A DNA stretch of 64,000 bases, from positions 75,001-139,000 of the forward strand of contig JABMCL010002314.1 in the NCBI GenBank assembly GCA_018857735.1, given 5' to 3'. The stretch comes from Alviniconcha marisindica (taxonomy: Eukaryota > Mollusca > Gastropoda > Provannidae). The first letter of the stretch is position 1, and the number at the start of each line of letters is the position of its first letter. The notes beneath the pieces were generated by a model. The model searched no databases, was not told where the DNA came from, and saw only the letters and a program-made list of their open reading frames with translations. Shown piece after piece: positions 52,883 to 64,000 of the stretch. The position numbers and the translations under genes were made by a program.

Positions 52883-55800
52883 CTCTCTCTCTCTCTCTCA
52901 CTCACACACACACACAGAGGTGTTACGCACATACAGAAGCACGTATGCATGCACGTGCACACACAACCAAACACTATGCCCCCCAATAAAACACCTGTGG
53001 GTACAAATATACTTTAATTCACTCTTCACAATGAAGGATTTTGAAAATTTGAGAAGAGCACTGGAATTACTGAAGCAATTTAATCCAAAGGTTAAACATG
53101 TTTTTAAGACCCTCAGGTCAATGATTTGGTAACAAAGTAATCCTCATTATCATTAACAAAATATTCCCTACCCTTAGGAAAGATCAAAGCGTCAAAGCAG
53201 AAACAAATGTTCTGAACAGTTCTTGGAGGCTGGCGGTGCTGCGAGCACAACTAAAGCATACAAAAAGAAGTTGATAAGATTTGTTGTAAAAAAACAACAA
53301 ACAAACAAAAAACAAAAGCAAAGAAAGAATGTCTCTTTCTCTTTTTGTTGTTGTGGTTAATTGTAGTCATAATCCTATCGTGAAACTAGAATTTCAGGAT
53401 AATATTCTGGTAATACCACTGCTAGTATACACAGAACTCTTTACTTGAGTTAACAACTACAGCAGATTTCATTCTTCGCACAGAATGGCACACATTTATA
53501 TAATAGAACACACAGTCATAGTTAAACACCTTGTATTTTGTCGTCAACAAAGAACCAGTTTTCCAAGGAAACAAAGTTTAAGAGGCAGACACGAACCAGA
53601 GAAAACAACAAGGAAAAATAGCATTTGATTAATATTATGCTTAGGAACAGACCAAGGACATGATAGTTTTTATCTGCTGGCTGAGATACATCAGTATGTA
53701 GGAGATAATATTTTATCTCCGTGTAAACCAAAACGCTAACCCCAACATTCTGGGGAAAGGACAAAGACCAACCGTAAAAAATAAAGTTGAGAAGCTACAG
53801 CTGTTGTTTCAACGGAAAGAGAAAAACAGAAGCGTCTGGACAGGTCTTTGTCACTCTCAGCAAGTATTGGATGACATCAGGCATAAAAATGATGGCAAAA
53901 ACATTTGTGGTAGAAATGGTCACGATAGCACCAAAAATGTTGGCAACATAATAATCAGAAGCACGAACATTGCATGGAGGAAGAACAGTGGAAAGAAAGT
54001 GGAAGTGGATACAAGCACACTGTGGTAAGAATTAAAGCCCACTCCCAAGCACTGGTTTACGACACCCTTGTCCAACCCCTGCCGTAATTGGTTACAACAC
54101 AGGTCCCACTGGAAGCTGTCAGCTAACGAACAGTTTTTCGCTGGTGCTCAAATGGCTGCAAGTTTGTAACAGACAACCAAATTTATATCAGGCGTTTTTT
54201 TTATAACCGCCCACCTGGTTTACGCCAGCACAAACAAAACCAAAATTTTAATTGTTTGAAGTGAGAGGGAGCTCACTTTTTACTCGGGGGCAGATGCACC
54301 TCCTGTTTATGTGCATGCTTCGAAACTGTTGCTTCACACTCCTGCTGGTAGCCAAACCTTTTGACAGGGTCGGTGGACAGCTGTGCAGAGATAAAGAGTG
54401 CCCCTTCAGTGGCGTAACCAATTCAGGCACTGACAGCGTCAGTGGACAGCTGAATGGAGATAACGAGTGCCCATTCAGTGGCGTAACAAATTTGGGCGCT
54501 GACAGCGTCGGTGGACAGCTGCGCAGCGATAATGAGTGCCCCTTCAATGGCATAACCAATTCAGGCACTGACAGTGTCAGTGGATAGCTGCATGGAGATA
54601 ACGAATGACCCTCCAGTGGCATAACCAATTTGGGTACTGACAGCATTGGTGGACAGTTGTGTGGAGATCAAGAGTGCCCCTTCAGTGGCGTAACCAATTC
54701 TGGCTGAGTTTGGAGGAAGGTGCTGGAAAATGATGCTGTGAGTGTGGTAAAAAAAGAGCTGAACTCTCTATTAGAGGTAAAGCAAAGAGCCTGCTGTGAA
54801 TTAAAGGTCCGAACATTCTTTCAGAAACTAACAACTACACAATTGGTACAAACAAGACCAAGCTGTACCTTAACACATTTCTGCACTTACATACAGGCTG
54901 AAATTAAAACAAAATACCACACACACTGTGCCAATGTGGAACCAAGCTGGACAGCTCTTTAGCTCTGGACTCTTGTCAAGCCATTTCAACCGGTCCTGGC
55001 ACCCATCCCTCACTGGACTGTCTACATTCTAACGAGTCTGGTAGGTACAGGTTAACTCTTGCCTGTCCAGTACGACTAGCCCCAATGCTGTCTGATGATG
55101 AGTCTGGTAGGTACAGGTTAACTCCTGTCGGTCCAGTACAGCTAGCCCCAACACTGACTGGACTGTCTACAGTCTGGTGAGTCTGGTAGGTACAGGTTAA
55201 CTCTTGGTTGGTCTATACAACTGGCCCCATCCCTGACCGGACTGTCTAAACAGTCTCTGATGAGTCTGATACAGGTTAACTCTAGTCTAGCTTGTAAAAC
55301 TGGCCCCAACCCAAATACTGGACAGTGCAGTCTAGCACAGGTTAACTCCTGCCTGTAAAACGCCCCAACCAGGAGACTGGACTGAGAAGTCTAGTCCAGG
55401 TCAATTCCAGTCTAGCCTGTAAAACTGGCCCCAACCCAGAGAGACTGGAATGCTCAGTTTAGTACAGGCTGTCCAGCTGCTCTCCCTTTAACTGATCCTC
55501 TTTAAAAAAAACATTAAAACAAGAAAAAGATCCGTTTTCTGGATTTGGAAGCTGGAACCTGACTCAATTTGCCAGAGGTTTAGCGTCTGGCATCCCCACA
55601 TGCAGCCATACCAGCAGTGTGAAGGGCACCCAGTAACAAACAGCTGAATGGTCAACATACAGGTTAACTGAACATTCAAGCAAACGATTGATCTACCCTC
55701 ATACTGGTACTGTGAAAGAGCATCCACTTACCGCTGATGTGCAGTTACACATAAATCACTTGACGCTGTAAAAGTGGCAATCACTAGATTTTGTCATTAG

Positions 55801-58800
55801 CAAGGGACTTGCAGCAAAACGCGAACGTATCTGTAATGTCTTTGGTTTAGGTCGCAGGTACACCAAAAATGAAAAAAAGAAAGAAAAAATGAAAAATAAA
55901 TAAAAATGAACAAACAAATACAGATCAAAATACAAAAATAAAAATAAAATAAAAGAAGACGTAACTGAGGACTGTTTTCAATCACAGTTGTGGTTTACGA
56001 CACATGGACACTGAATGATAACTTTGGCCTCCACAATTCACAAAAGAAAAGAAAAAAGTGACTCCATAGCTGTCCGCCTGGATGTAGACTCACTTTGGTG
56101 GTGACAGCATCAAGCTAGATATTAGAGCTGCACGCTGTTGCTGGGACACCCTGGTACAGAGTTCCTGCAGATCAGTGTACTGGTATGACTGCAGAACGCT
56201 AGGATGCTGGTGCATTTCTGTAAGCGGCGGTATAAAGTCCTGAAAACAATGATGGGAATCTATTCTTTGTGTCAAATGAAGCTGTTGTAGTACAGTGGAT
56301 TTGTGAACAGCCTGCATATTTTTTTAAAATATATTTTTGTTGTTGTTGGTATACCAGTAAAAATACTGAGAAGATACTAATATCGTACCAGTAATGGTTT
56401 TCACGACCAGTATGCAGTCCTAAAAATACTGATAAGACACTTACATTGTACCAGTAATGGTTTTCCATACTGGTTTGCAGCTCTAAAACACTGGTAAAAG
56501 TTCAAACGCTAATGTTGTACCAGTCAGGTTTTCCATACCTGCAGGCAGCGGGCATAATGGAAGTAAAACAGTGCCACAAGGTCGCCATTTTCAGCACACA
56601 AAAAATCCCCCCAGTACTTGTACACCTGATGCTTATTAATCCTGCTTCTTTTTAGCCGCTGATGACTGGTTCCCCTCCCATCCTCAGTTAATACATTTAA
56701 GAAAAGAACGAAGAAAGAAAAAGGAACTAGGTTTGTTTGTCCGGTTAACTTACGCTGCACACAGCCAAAAACAATGACTGTTCAGTGGATTAAATTACTC
56801 TGGACTTTTGCTCCTCCTAGCAAAATAACACGTTTCTCCTGCAGCGACACCATACATAATTATAGCACACAAACAATAGAATCAGCAGAGGTTGTAGAAA
56901 GGCGAGAAGGACGTACAGTAGTTGATCCGTTTCAGGTGAACGTTGTTTAGCTGTCACAAATCTTCAACAAGTATAAAGTAAAACATACGTATGCACAAGA
57001 ACCTGTTCGAAGTCACTGAAAAAACACACCCATTTAGACAATGTTTGCAAGCCAGAATGTTGGTATATATATATATATATATATACGCAATTGGTACCAT
57101 GTAACAAAAGTGAAAATACACCATGCATGCAGTCAATATCATACGGTTGCAATTTGTATACAGCATAAAGTATTTAGATGGCTAAACTGCAGGAATATAA
57201 GTAACAAAAATTCCTCTCTACTACCTAGATGATATCGGCACTGTAGACCCAACTCGGACCACCAGCACTGCTGCTATGGCTAAACCCCTGACAGACCAAT
57301 CCTGCAACAGGCTATTCCCTGACAGACCCCTCCCCTCAAAAGACATGCCCACGAGAGGCTATCCCCCAGATAATCCACATCCACAAGAGGCTATCCCCTG
57401 ATAGACCTTGTTCACAAAAGCTATTCCCTTGATAGACCATGTCCACAATAGGCTATCCCCTGATAGACCATGTTCACAAAAGGCTATCCCCAGATAGACC
57501 ATGCCCACAAGAGGCTATCCCACTGATAGACCACACCCACAACAGGCCACCAGACCACACCCACAAGAAGCTATCCCTTTGACGGACCATACCTGCAAGA
57601 GGCTGCCTACCCCCTGATAGACCATTTATACCTAAAGTCAGGTCAGGCGATGTACCATATGAAGATCAAGACCAACGTGCACAGCAGACTATCCCCTGAC
57701 ACACCATGCCCACAAAAGTCTATCCCCCTGACAGAGATAGACTATGCTCATGAAAAGCTATCCCCTTGATAGACCATGCCCATAAGAGGCTATCCCCCTG
57801 ACAGAAATAGACTACACTCATGAAAAGCTATTGTCCTGCCAGACCATGCCAATTACAGGCTATCCCCCTGATAGACCATGCCCACAACAGGCTATCCCCT
57901 TGATAGACCATGCCCACAACCGGCTATCCCTCTGATAGACCATGCCCACAACAGGCTATCCTCCTGATAGACCATGCCCACAACAGGCTATCCCCCTAAT
58001 AGACCATGCCCACAACAGGCTATCCCCCTGACAGACTAAGCCAATAACTGGCTATACCACTCACATAGCATGCCATCCCCTTACAGACCACACCCACGAC
58101 AAGCTATCCCCACGTCCCACAAGAAACTGATACAAAAGACCCCCAAGACTACCACTGTGTTACCTGCGTCCACAGACACCAGTGACACTCCCTCACAAAC
58201 AATCCAAGAAAAAGAAAGACTGCAGGCTTCACACTACACTACACTACATTACAGCCCCAAGCACAGCGGCTTATAAGGATGTGAGAGTGGTGCATTTTAT
58301 TAGTTAGGTTGGTAAGTGGAAGGACCTTGGTGCGATACCGCTTCGGCTCTCCTTTCTCTTCAAAAAGGTTGTGGTTTGTGGACGTTGTCTTGTGACTTTG
58401 TCCATCACTTCCTACTGAAACATTAAAATGGCTCTCACCGCTGCCCATCTTAATGCAGAAGTCATTCTGGTGGTGACAGTGTAGCGATAGGTATATAATC
58501 TCCCTCTTCCCCAACCTCCATACCCCTTTCCCCCTTCTCCCCATCCCTAATAAGCCGTACGGTTTCTGTGGATGTTAAGCACCATATTTATTTACTGCAT
58601 TTTATTTCCCTTCTTTGACTAACATGGCAAGTGATAGTTACCATCGGCCTAGGTGCTAGTTACTGTAGGCCATTCAACTCTCTTGTTAAGGCCTTTAATT
58701 ATTTTATTTTTATATACACATGGTGTGTTGTCTTTTCTTATACATCTGACTGCAGCTGAGCGCTGTTCATTCCCTTTATGCTGGCTGAGCGTCGCCTTAA

Positions 58801-61800
58801 CTGTCAACCCCTACATTCATCACGTGAAACAACTCAACACAGATATTGCCGCTGTAGGCCGCTAGTTGTGACATTTGTTTATCATGAATTTGGCACACTA
58901 AGCTGTGCAACCAAATTAGGGAAAGTACCACACTTTTGTACCAATTATGGCAGAGACTGAAAATGTTTACCAGTGATCTCCCCTGGTGACATATGCTCTT
59001 TAATCAGTTGGCACCTTTCATTTTGGGGCTATAAACGCCAAGAATTCCCATTTGTGTGTTGCTTGAAGTACAGTAGTATCATACAGGTTTCAATACATAC
59101 TAACGTGTTGCCTAAGCGAGAGAAGTGATTAGCCAATCAGGACGCGCAGACAAGACACAGTTCAACCTCACTTTGAATACTCTGCCAACTCAGGATCATT
59201 TGCTTCTGTCACTGATGCACAATTTGTGTGACATGATCGAACATTTTGCAAAGAAACCTAGGGCGTCACATTTCTGAAATTTTACGACAAATAGTAAGTG
59301 ACAGGTGCACTTTGTTATGATAAAATTTATTTACTGACTCAGTGACTAAAAATCACAATGTTGACTGTCAATCACAATGTTGACTGTCCAAAGCTGTGTC
59401 AATTTTGCACTAGCTGTGATCCCATTTTTCATCATTTTTAACCATTTAACTGTTGTTTAAGTGTTGTTTTGTCGCTTGACAAAGGGGATTACCCCAAAAA
59501 TGTGCAGACTGTGTTCTATGCCTTAATAAATAAGTGTTTAATTTTTTAATTTTTTTATGTGTTTGGCCCTTGTTCCAAATTTGAATTGTGATTTGACTTC
59601 TTAACACAGTTTTCAGCAGTAGTTTTCTGCAACAAAGCTATGAGGTAGCATGTAATACTGCACGTTGCGCATTAGGATTTTTGTGGGTGTGGATCTTTTG
59701 AAAGCAAGAGTTGGTGTAGTGTTTTACTGAGCGACGTGAGCTGTACACTTAAGACTAGACAGACAGACTGAGTCTGTGGACCAGAGACAGGAATGCATGC
59801 TAGCCTATTCAAAAAAGGAGTCAGACGGCAGACTGGTACCTGGTTGACAATTAGTTAGTCCCCAGATTAAAACTGTACATGTAATATATAAAAGCTATGA
59901 AATTTCAAAATTACCTCTTGCCCCCTCCTACCCCCTTCCCCTCCCCCCCCCCCCCCCCCCCCCCCCCTATAATTACAAGTTCTTCTTTTAGTTGAGGCAG
60001 CCTGAACTGAGGCAGCCAACTTCATCAGTGTGAAGACTTGCGCTGCACTTGGGGTGGGGAGCAGGGGGTATTTATTCTTTTCTTGTTTTGTGAGGGCGTG
60101 TCACAAAGTTGACTTTGCTATGCGTCTTATCAAATTCCGGATTTCTGAAACCAAGAAATCAGGACTGACTGAATTTGACCTTCCCTTATAAATAACAAGT
60201 ACAATAAAAAATAAAAATAAATAAAAATTAAAAAAATTAAAAAAAGAAGAGGAAAATAGCTGTTTGCTGGTTTGGTTCATTCAGTTTAAAAACACTACAT
60301 ACACAACCAAAAATATTGTTAAGACATAACAAAATCCCCACAAAAACAACTGTGTTCAAACAGAAAGAAAAAAAAGTGCTGAACTTTTGATATGCTGCTT
60401 TAAAAAACAAACAAAAAACTAAACAAAACAAAACCCAAAGAGGAGCACGAGCAAGATAAAGAAATAAAGCAAAAAGGATTTCTGAATTAAGAACGTGAAA
60501 AGTGCTTTACAATAATACACATACTGTACTGACAAAATGTTTACATGATAAGGTTTACACTGTAAAATGTACAATGTAAACTGTACTTAATATCTTCAAC
60601 GCCCCACAGGAGTACAGTCATAATGCTTTGTGGCACTGGCATTACATAAGCTTCGGACATGCGCAAACTCTAGGCTTGATCAGCAAACACACAACTGCAC
60701 TCACAGTACTCAATTAGCAAACATGGAATAACAATTTTGGTTCACAGTAAGCACATTTATAGGATTTCAAGAAGTGAAAGTTAAATACGTCCAGAAAAAA
60801 AGAGTTGTGTCAGTATATACACAATCAAAAGATTATTTTTGTTTATGTACAGTCAGAAATATGCTTTATCACAAATCACACATGTTTTAATTCTCATTTC
60901 GCAAATGGTTCATGAACATTGGAAAGATCACACAATTGAAGCCACGTTAATACTATGCCACAAAACTGAAATGGAAAAAAAAGAAGTCATTGTATACATA
61001 TATGGTTATACGCTTTGGTTTCAAGCTGTGGAATATGTATCATAATGAAGTTACGTTCTGTATGAGTACCGAATAAAACAGTAAATAATGCATACACATT
61101 AACATACATATATTAGAGTACTATTGTGCTGCTGTGGACAGCACTGCTTGTTTTGAACTATTCCACTTCCTGCCATACAGTTCGAGGGCACAGTTTGTAT
61201 CCCACACATCTTTGATTAATGTCCTCATTGCATGTCCCATTCCATAGTCAATCTTACAGCCCAAGCTGCAAAACACAAACAGTGAAGGAAGCCAAATTCT
61301 TGTGCAATGTAGTCAGCTGTGGAAACTTAAAGGGGACACCACCAAGAAAGAGGCATCACGGATGCCTACTGATAGGAATGGAACAAAAAACAAAACAAAA
61401 CAAAGCTAACCACAAAAAAGAAAAAAAGAAAAAAAAGAAGCGAAAACACCAACAACAAAACCAGCAATTTTTTTCAGTTAATTTTGCGGTCGAGTTTGTC
61501 AAAAACTGATGTTTGAAAGTCGTGAATAGAAGACCCTGAGTGCCGCCAATTGGAACAAGCCTGTGATGTCAGAAATGTGGCTGGCATGTGGGGCAGCCAT
61601 ACACATCAGTCACGATGCCACGACCTAACCTTTCCCCCTCTTCATTGGTAAGAAGCAAACCAGTATGGCTGGACCCCAAAGAAGTGAAATTCAAAGCAAA
61701 AGACTTCTTTCCACCGCTTACCTTAACTGCATCAAACCATTCCATCAGATTTGTATCATTGGCGGGAGCTGCCACAAGTATAATTTTTGTCGCAACAAAA

Positions 61801-64000
61801 GTATGCTCGTCGCGGCAAAACCTTTGTCGTGACAAAATATTTTGTTGCAACGAAACTTTTGTCACCAACCTTTGTTGTGACAAACATACTTTTGTTGCGA
61901 CAAGCATACTTTTGACATGACAAAATTAGGTTTGTCATGAAAAAACACGTCTTTTGTTATGACAAAAGTATGCTTGTTGCTACAAACACTTTGTCGTAAC
62001 AAACACGTGTTTGTTGTGACAAATATTTGTGGCAGCTCCAACCAGTGACAGATTTGATCCTCAGACGACTATTTTTTGACTGAACCGGGGGTAAGTGTCA
62101 GAAATTGAAATGAGGGACGGTGCTATGCCCTGGTCCCCTGCTGCTTGCTACAGAAGCAGTACTGCAGGCCAGCATTTCTAACTTCAGGTTGTTTCTCAAA
62201 GTTTCAGCCACATTTCATAGTTGATTTACTGAAATTGTTACACTTATAACCAAAAGAGCAGACAATGACACCTCCCGAAAAGGCAGCCAAAAACCACAAA
62301 GTAAAATCAACAAAATTTCAAAGAATAAACTCACACACACACACACACACACAAAATTAGACAAATTAAAAGTAAAGAAGAAGACTTATAAGCATACTGG
62401 GACCATCAACAGAAGAGATGCATTTCTGTAAAGCCACATCCACTTCCCCTCTCCCCAAAAGACCCAAACAACAGCAATCAAACAAACAAAAGACATACAC
62501 TCACACAAAAACAACAACAAAAAACATAAAGATGAACAGACACGCACACACATAGAAGCTTGTACACTTCAGACACATGAAAACAATATTCAAAGGTAGC
62601 ACACAGGGGTACCAAAAGTTGCCACTCCTAATGACTACAATAGTGAATCCTTGAGGGATCTTTTTTGTGCAATTTCCATGCCCAACCCCCCCCCCCCCCC
62701 CCCCCCCCAAACACACACACCAGCAAACACACTACTAGACAGCTGACTAATGTACATAGTTCTCCCATGCCCCAAACATTCCCATTACATCTGTAGTGTT
62801 AGATAACAATAATATACATCAGAAAGAAGAAGAAGAAGAGAGACTATGTCTACAATAGTACAGTCTTTCAGTGGTACCAATTTGACCAGAACTGTTGGTC
62901 TACTTTAGTGACATGTCTTAGCTGACAGAATGCAGCGATGAAGGGTTCAAACACACCTAACCTTCAATACAAAACCACAAGTGCAATCATCGTTATTACT
63001 GATAATAATTCATAACAACAATAAAAGGAAGAAGACAAAAATTCAAAAGCCCTGATTTGTGCTGTGGTACATCATTTGACAAAGCAGACCTGTACAAGTC
63101 TACAACAACCATTGTTCGTCACAACTTTCTCACAGTTACCAACGTAACAACATTATGGTAAACCTCTTGAGATACACCTTGGTGCAACATTGTTGTCACA
63201 CTGCATGACTGCTGTGTAATTAAATGTGAAAAACAAACACACACACACATGCACATGCATGCACGCACACACGCACACACACACACAGAGTGGTGCAATA
63301 TTAACCTGTTCATAGACACTGTAAACAACTGACTCGAGCTTAAACTGTTAAAGATGGATTCACCAAGCTCCACCCTTACCCGACCCCTACCACTACCACC
63401 AAAAAAGGTGTCAATGAAAACAGAAAAATGGCGTTCATAAATTCCTGACAGTGTATGTACATGGGAGGGAGGGCATTAGGTCAGCCGGTCAGTGTCTTAA
63501 GAGATCCCAGTTTTGTTTTTTGCCCCAGCAAAGCCAATGAGGGTCAGCTGCTTAACTATGGCTCCTTCACTGACAAGTCCTTAAACCCTTCCAGTGATTT
63601 TATCTACAGCATACATGCTCTCCACAAAGGGACAAACTTTACATCAAATGGCTGCATGACTCTGTGTATGTGTACAAGTTTCGCTGGGCCAGAATGCTCT
63701 GCTATCTGGAAGAAGAAGAAGAAGAAGAAGAAGAAGAAGAAGAAGAAGAAGAAGAAGAAGAGGCAGAACAGGAAGAGGAAGAAGAAGAAGAAGAGCTCTC
63801 ATTGTGTGATTTCTGGGTTTTCAGTTTGAATTCAAGCAGAGGAACAACAATAACATTGCTCCAAAACAAAAACAAAAAAACAAAACACCAGGCCATTGTG
63901 GATTATTGAGAAATGCTTTGCTGTCTGGCAATGCACGAATGTGGGGGGGGGGGGGGGGGGGGGGGGGGGAGGAGGGAGAAGCACAAAACAACTTGGAGGT

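Overview
This is eukaryotic, intron-rich DNA from an animal. GT-AG introns, poly-G/poly-C tracts, long microsatellites, tRNA-derived SINEs, and L2/CR1-like retrotransposon tails point to a lophotrochozoan, most plausibly a gastropod mollusc. The species is an inference and cannot be fixed from the sequence alone.

The dominant feature is one complete plus-strand gene at 16511-47435. I could assemble it into 26 coding exons in which every splice phase agrees (5,700 nt, 1,899 residues plus stop). It encodes a giant C2H2 protein with 29 zinc fingers in clusters, separated by acidic and Gln-rich linkers. Length, finger number and finger grouping match ZNF236. A CCAAT/CRE/YY1-type promoter lies just upstream. 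Its 3' end contains a kilobase of 20-bp tandem repeats and candidate poly(A) signals near 51.8-52.0 kb.

Upstream (1-10.7 kb) lies the last coding exon (2117-3117) of a different plus-strand gene, a proline-rich, Ena/VASP-ligand-like adaptor I cannot name. A long non-coding stretch follows, with a candidate poly(A) site near 10.71 kb. At 10.9-14.5 kb is a nested repeat island: a minisatellite related to a SINE body, split by a 5'-truncated L2/CR1-type retrotransposon on the minus strand. Downstream (52-64 kb) I see minus-strand exons of one or two unidentified genes (56.09-56.68 kb and 61.12-61.77 kb), convergent with the zinc-finger gene, among minisatellites, SINEs and a 275-bp foldback element.

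The most unusual signal is in the introns of the zinc-finger gene. At about 11 of its 26 exons, the exon edge together with its splice site has been copied into a tandem array in the adjoining intron. The introns therefore hold dozens of decoy 5' or 3' splice sites. The clearest cases are a 30-bp array with about 35 GTAAGT donors after exon 11, a 47-bp array of about 25 GTGAGT donors after exon 16, and a cluster downstream of exon 22. In that last cluster, five copies each form an intact, frame-preserving 30-nt candidate microexon. A nonautonomous DNA transposon carrying a SAP-like ORF remnant sits inside one such array with a TA target duplication.
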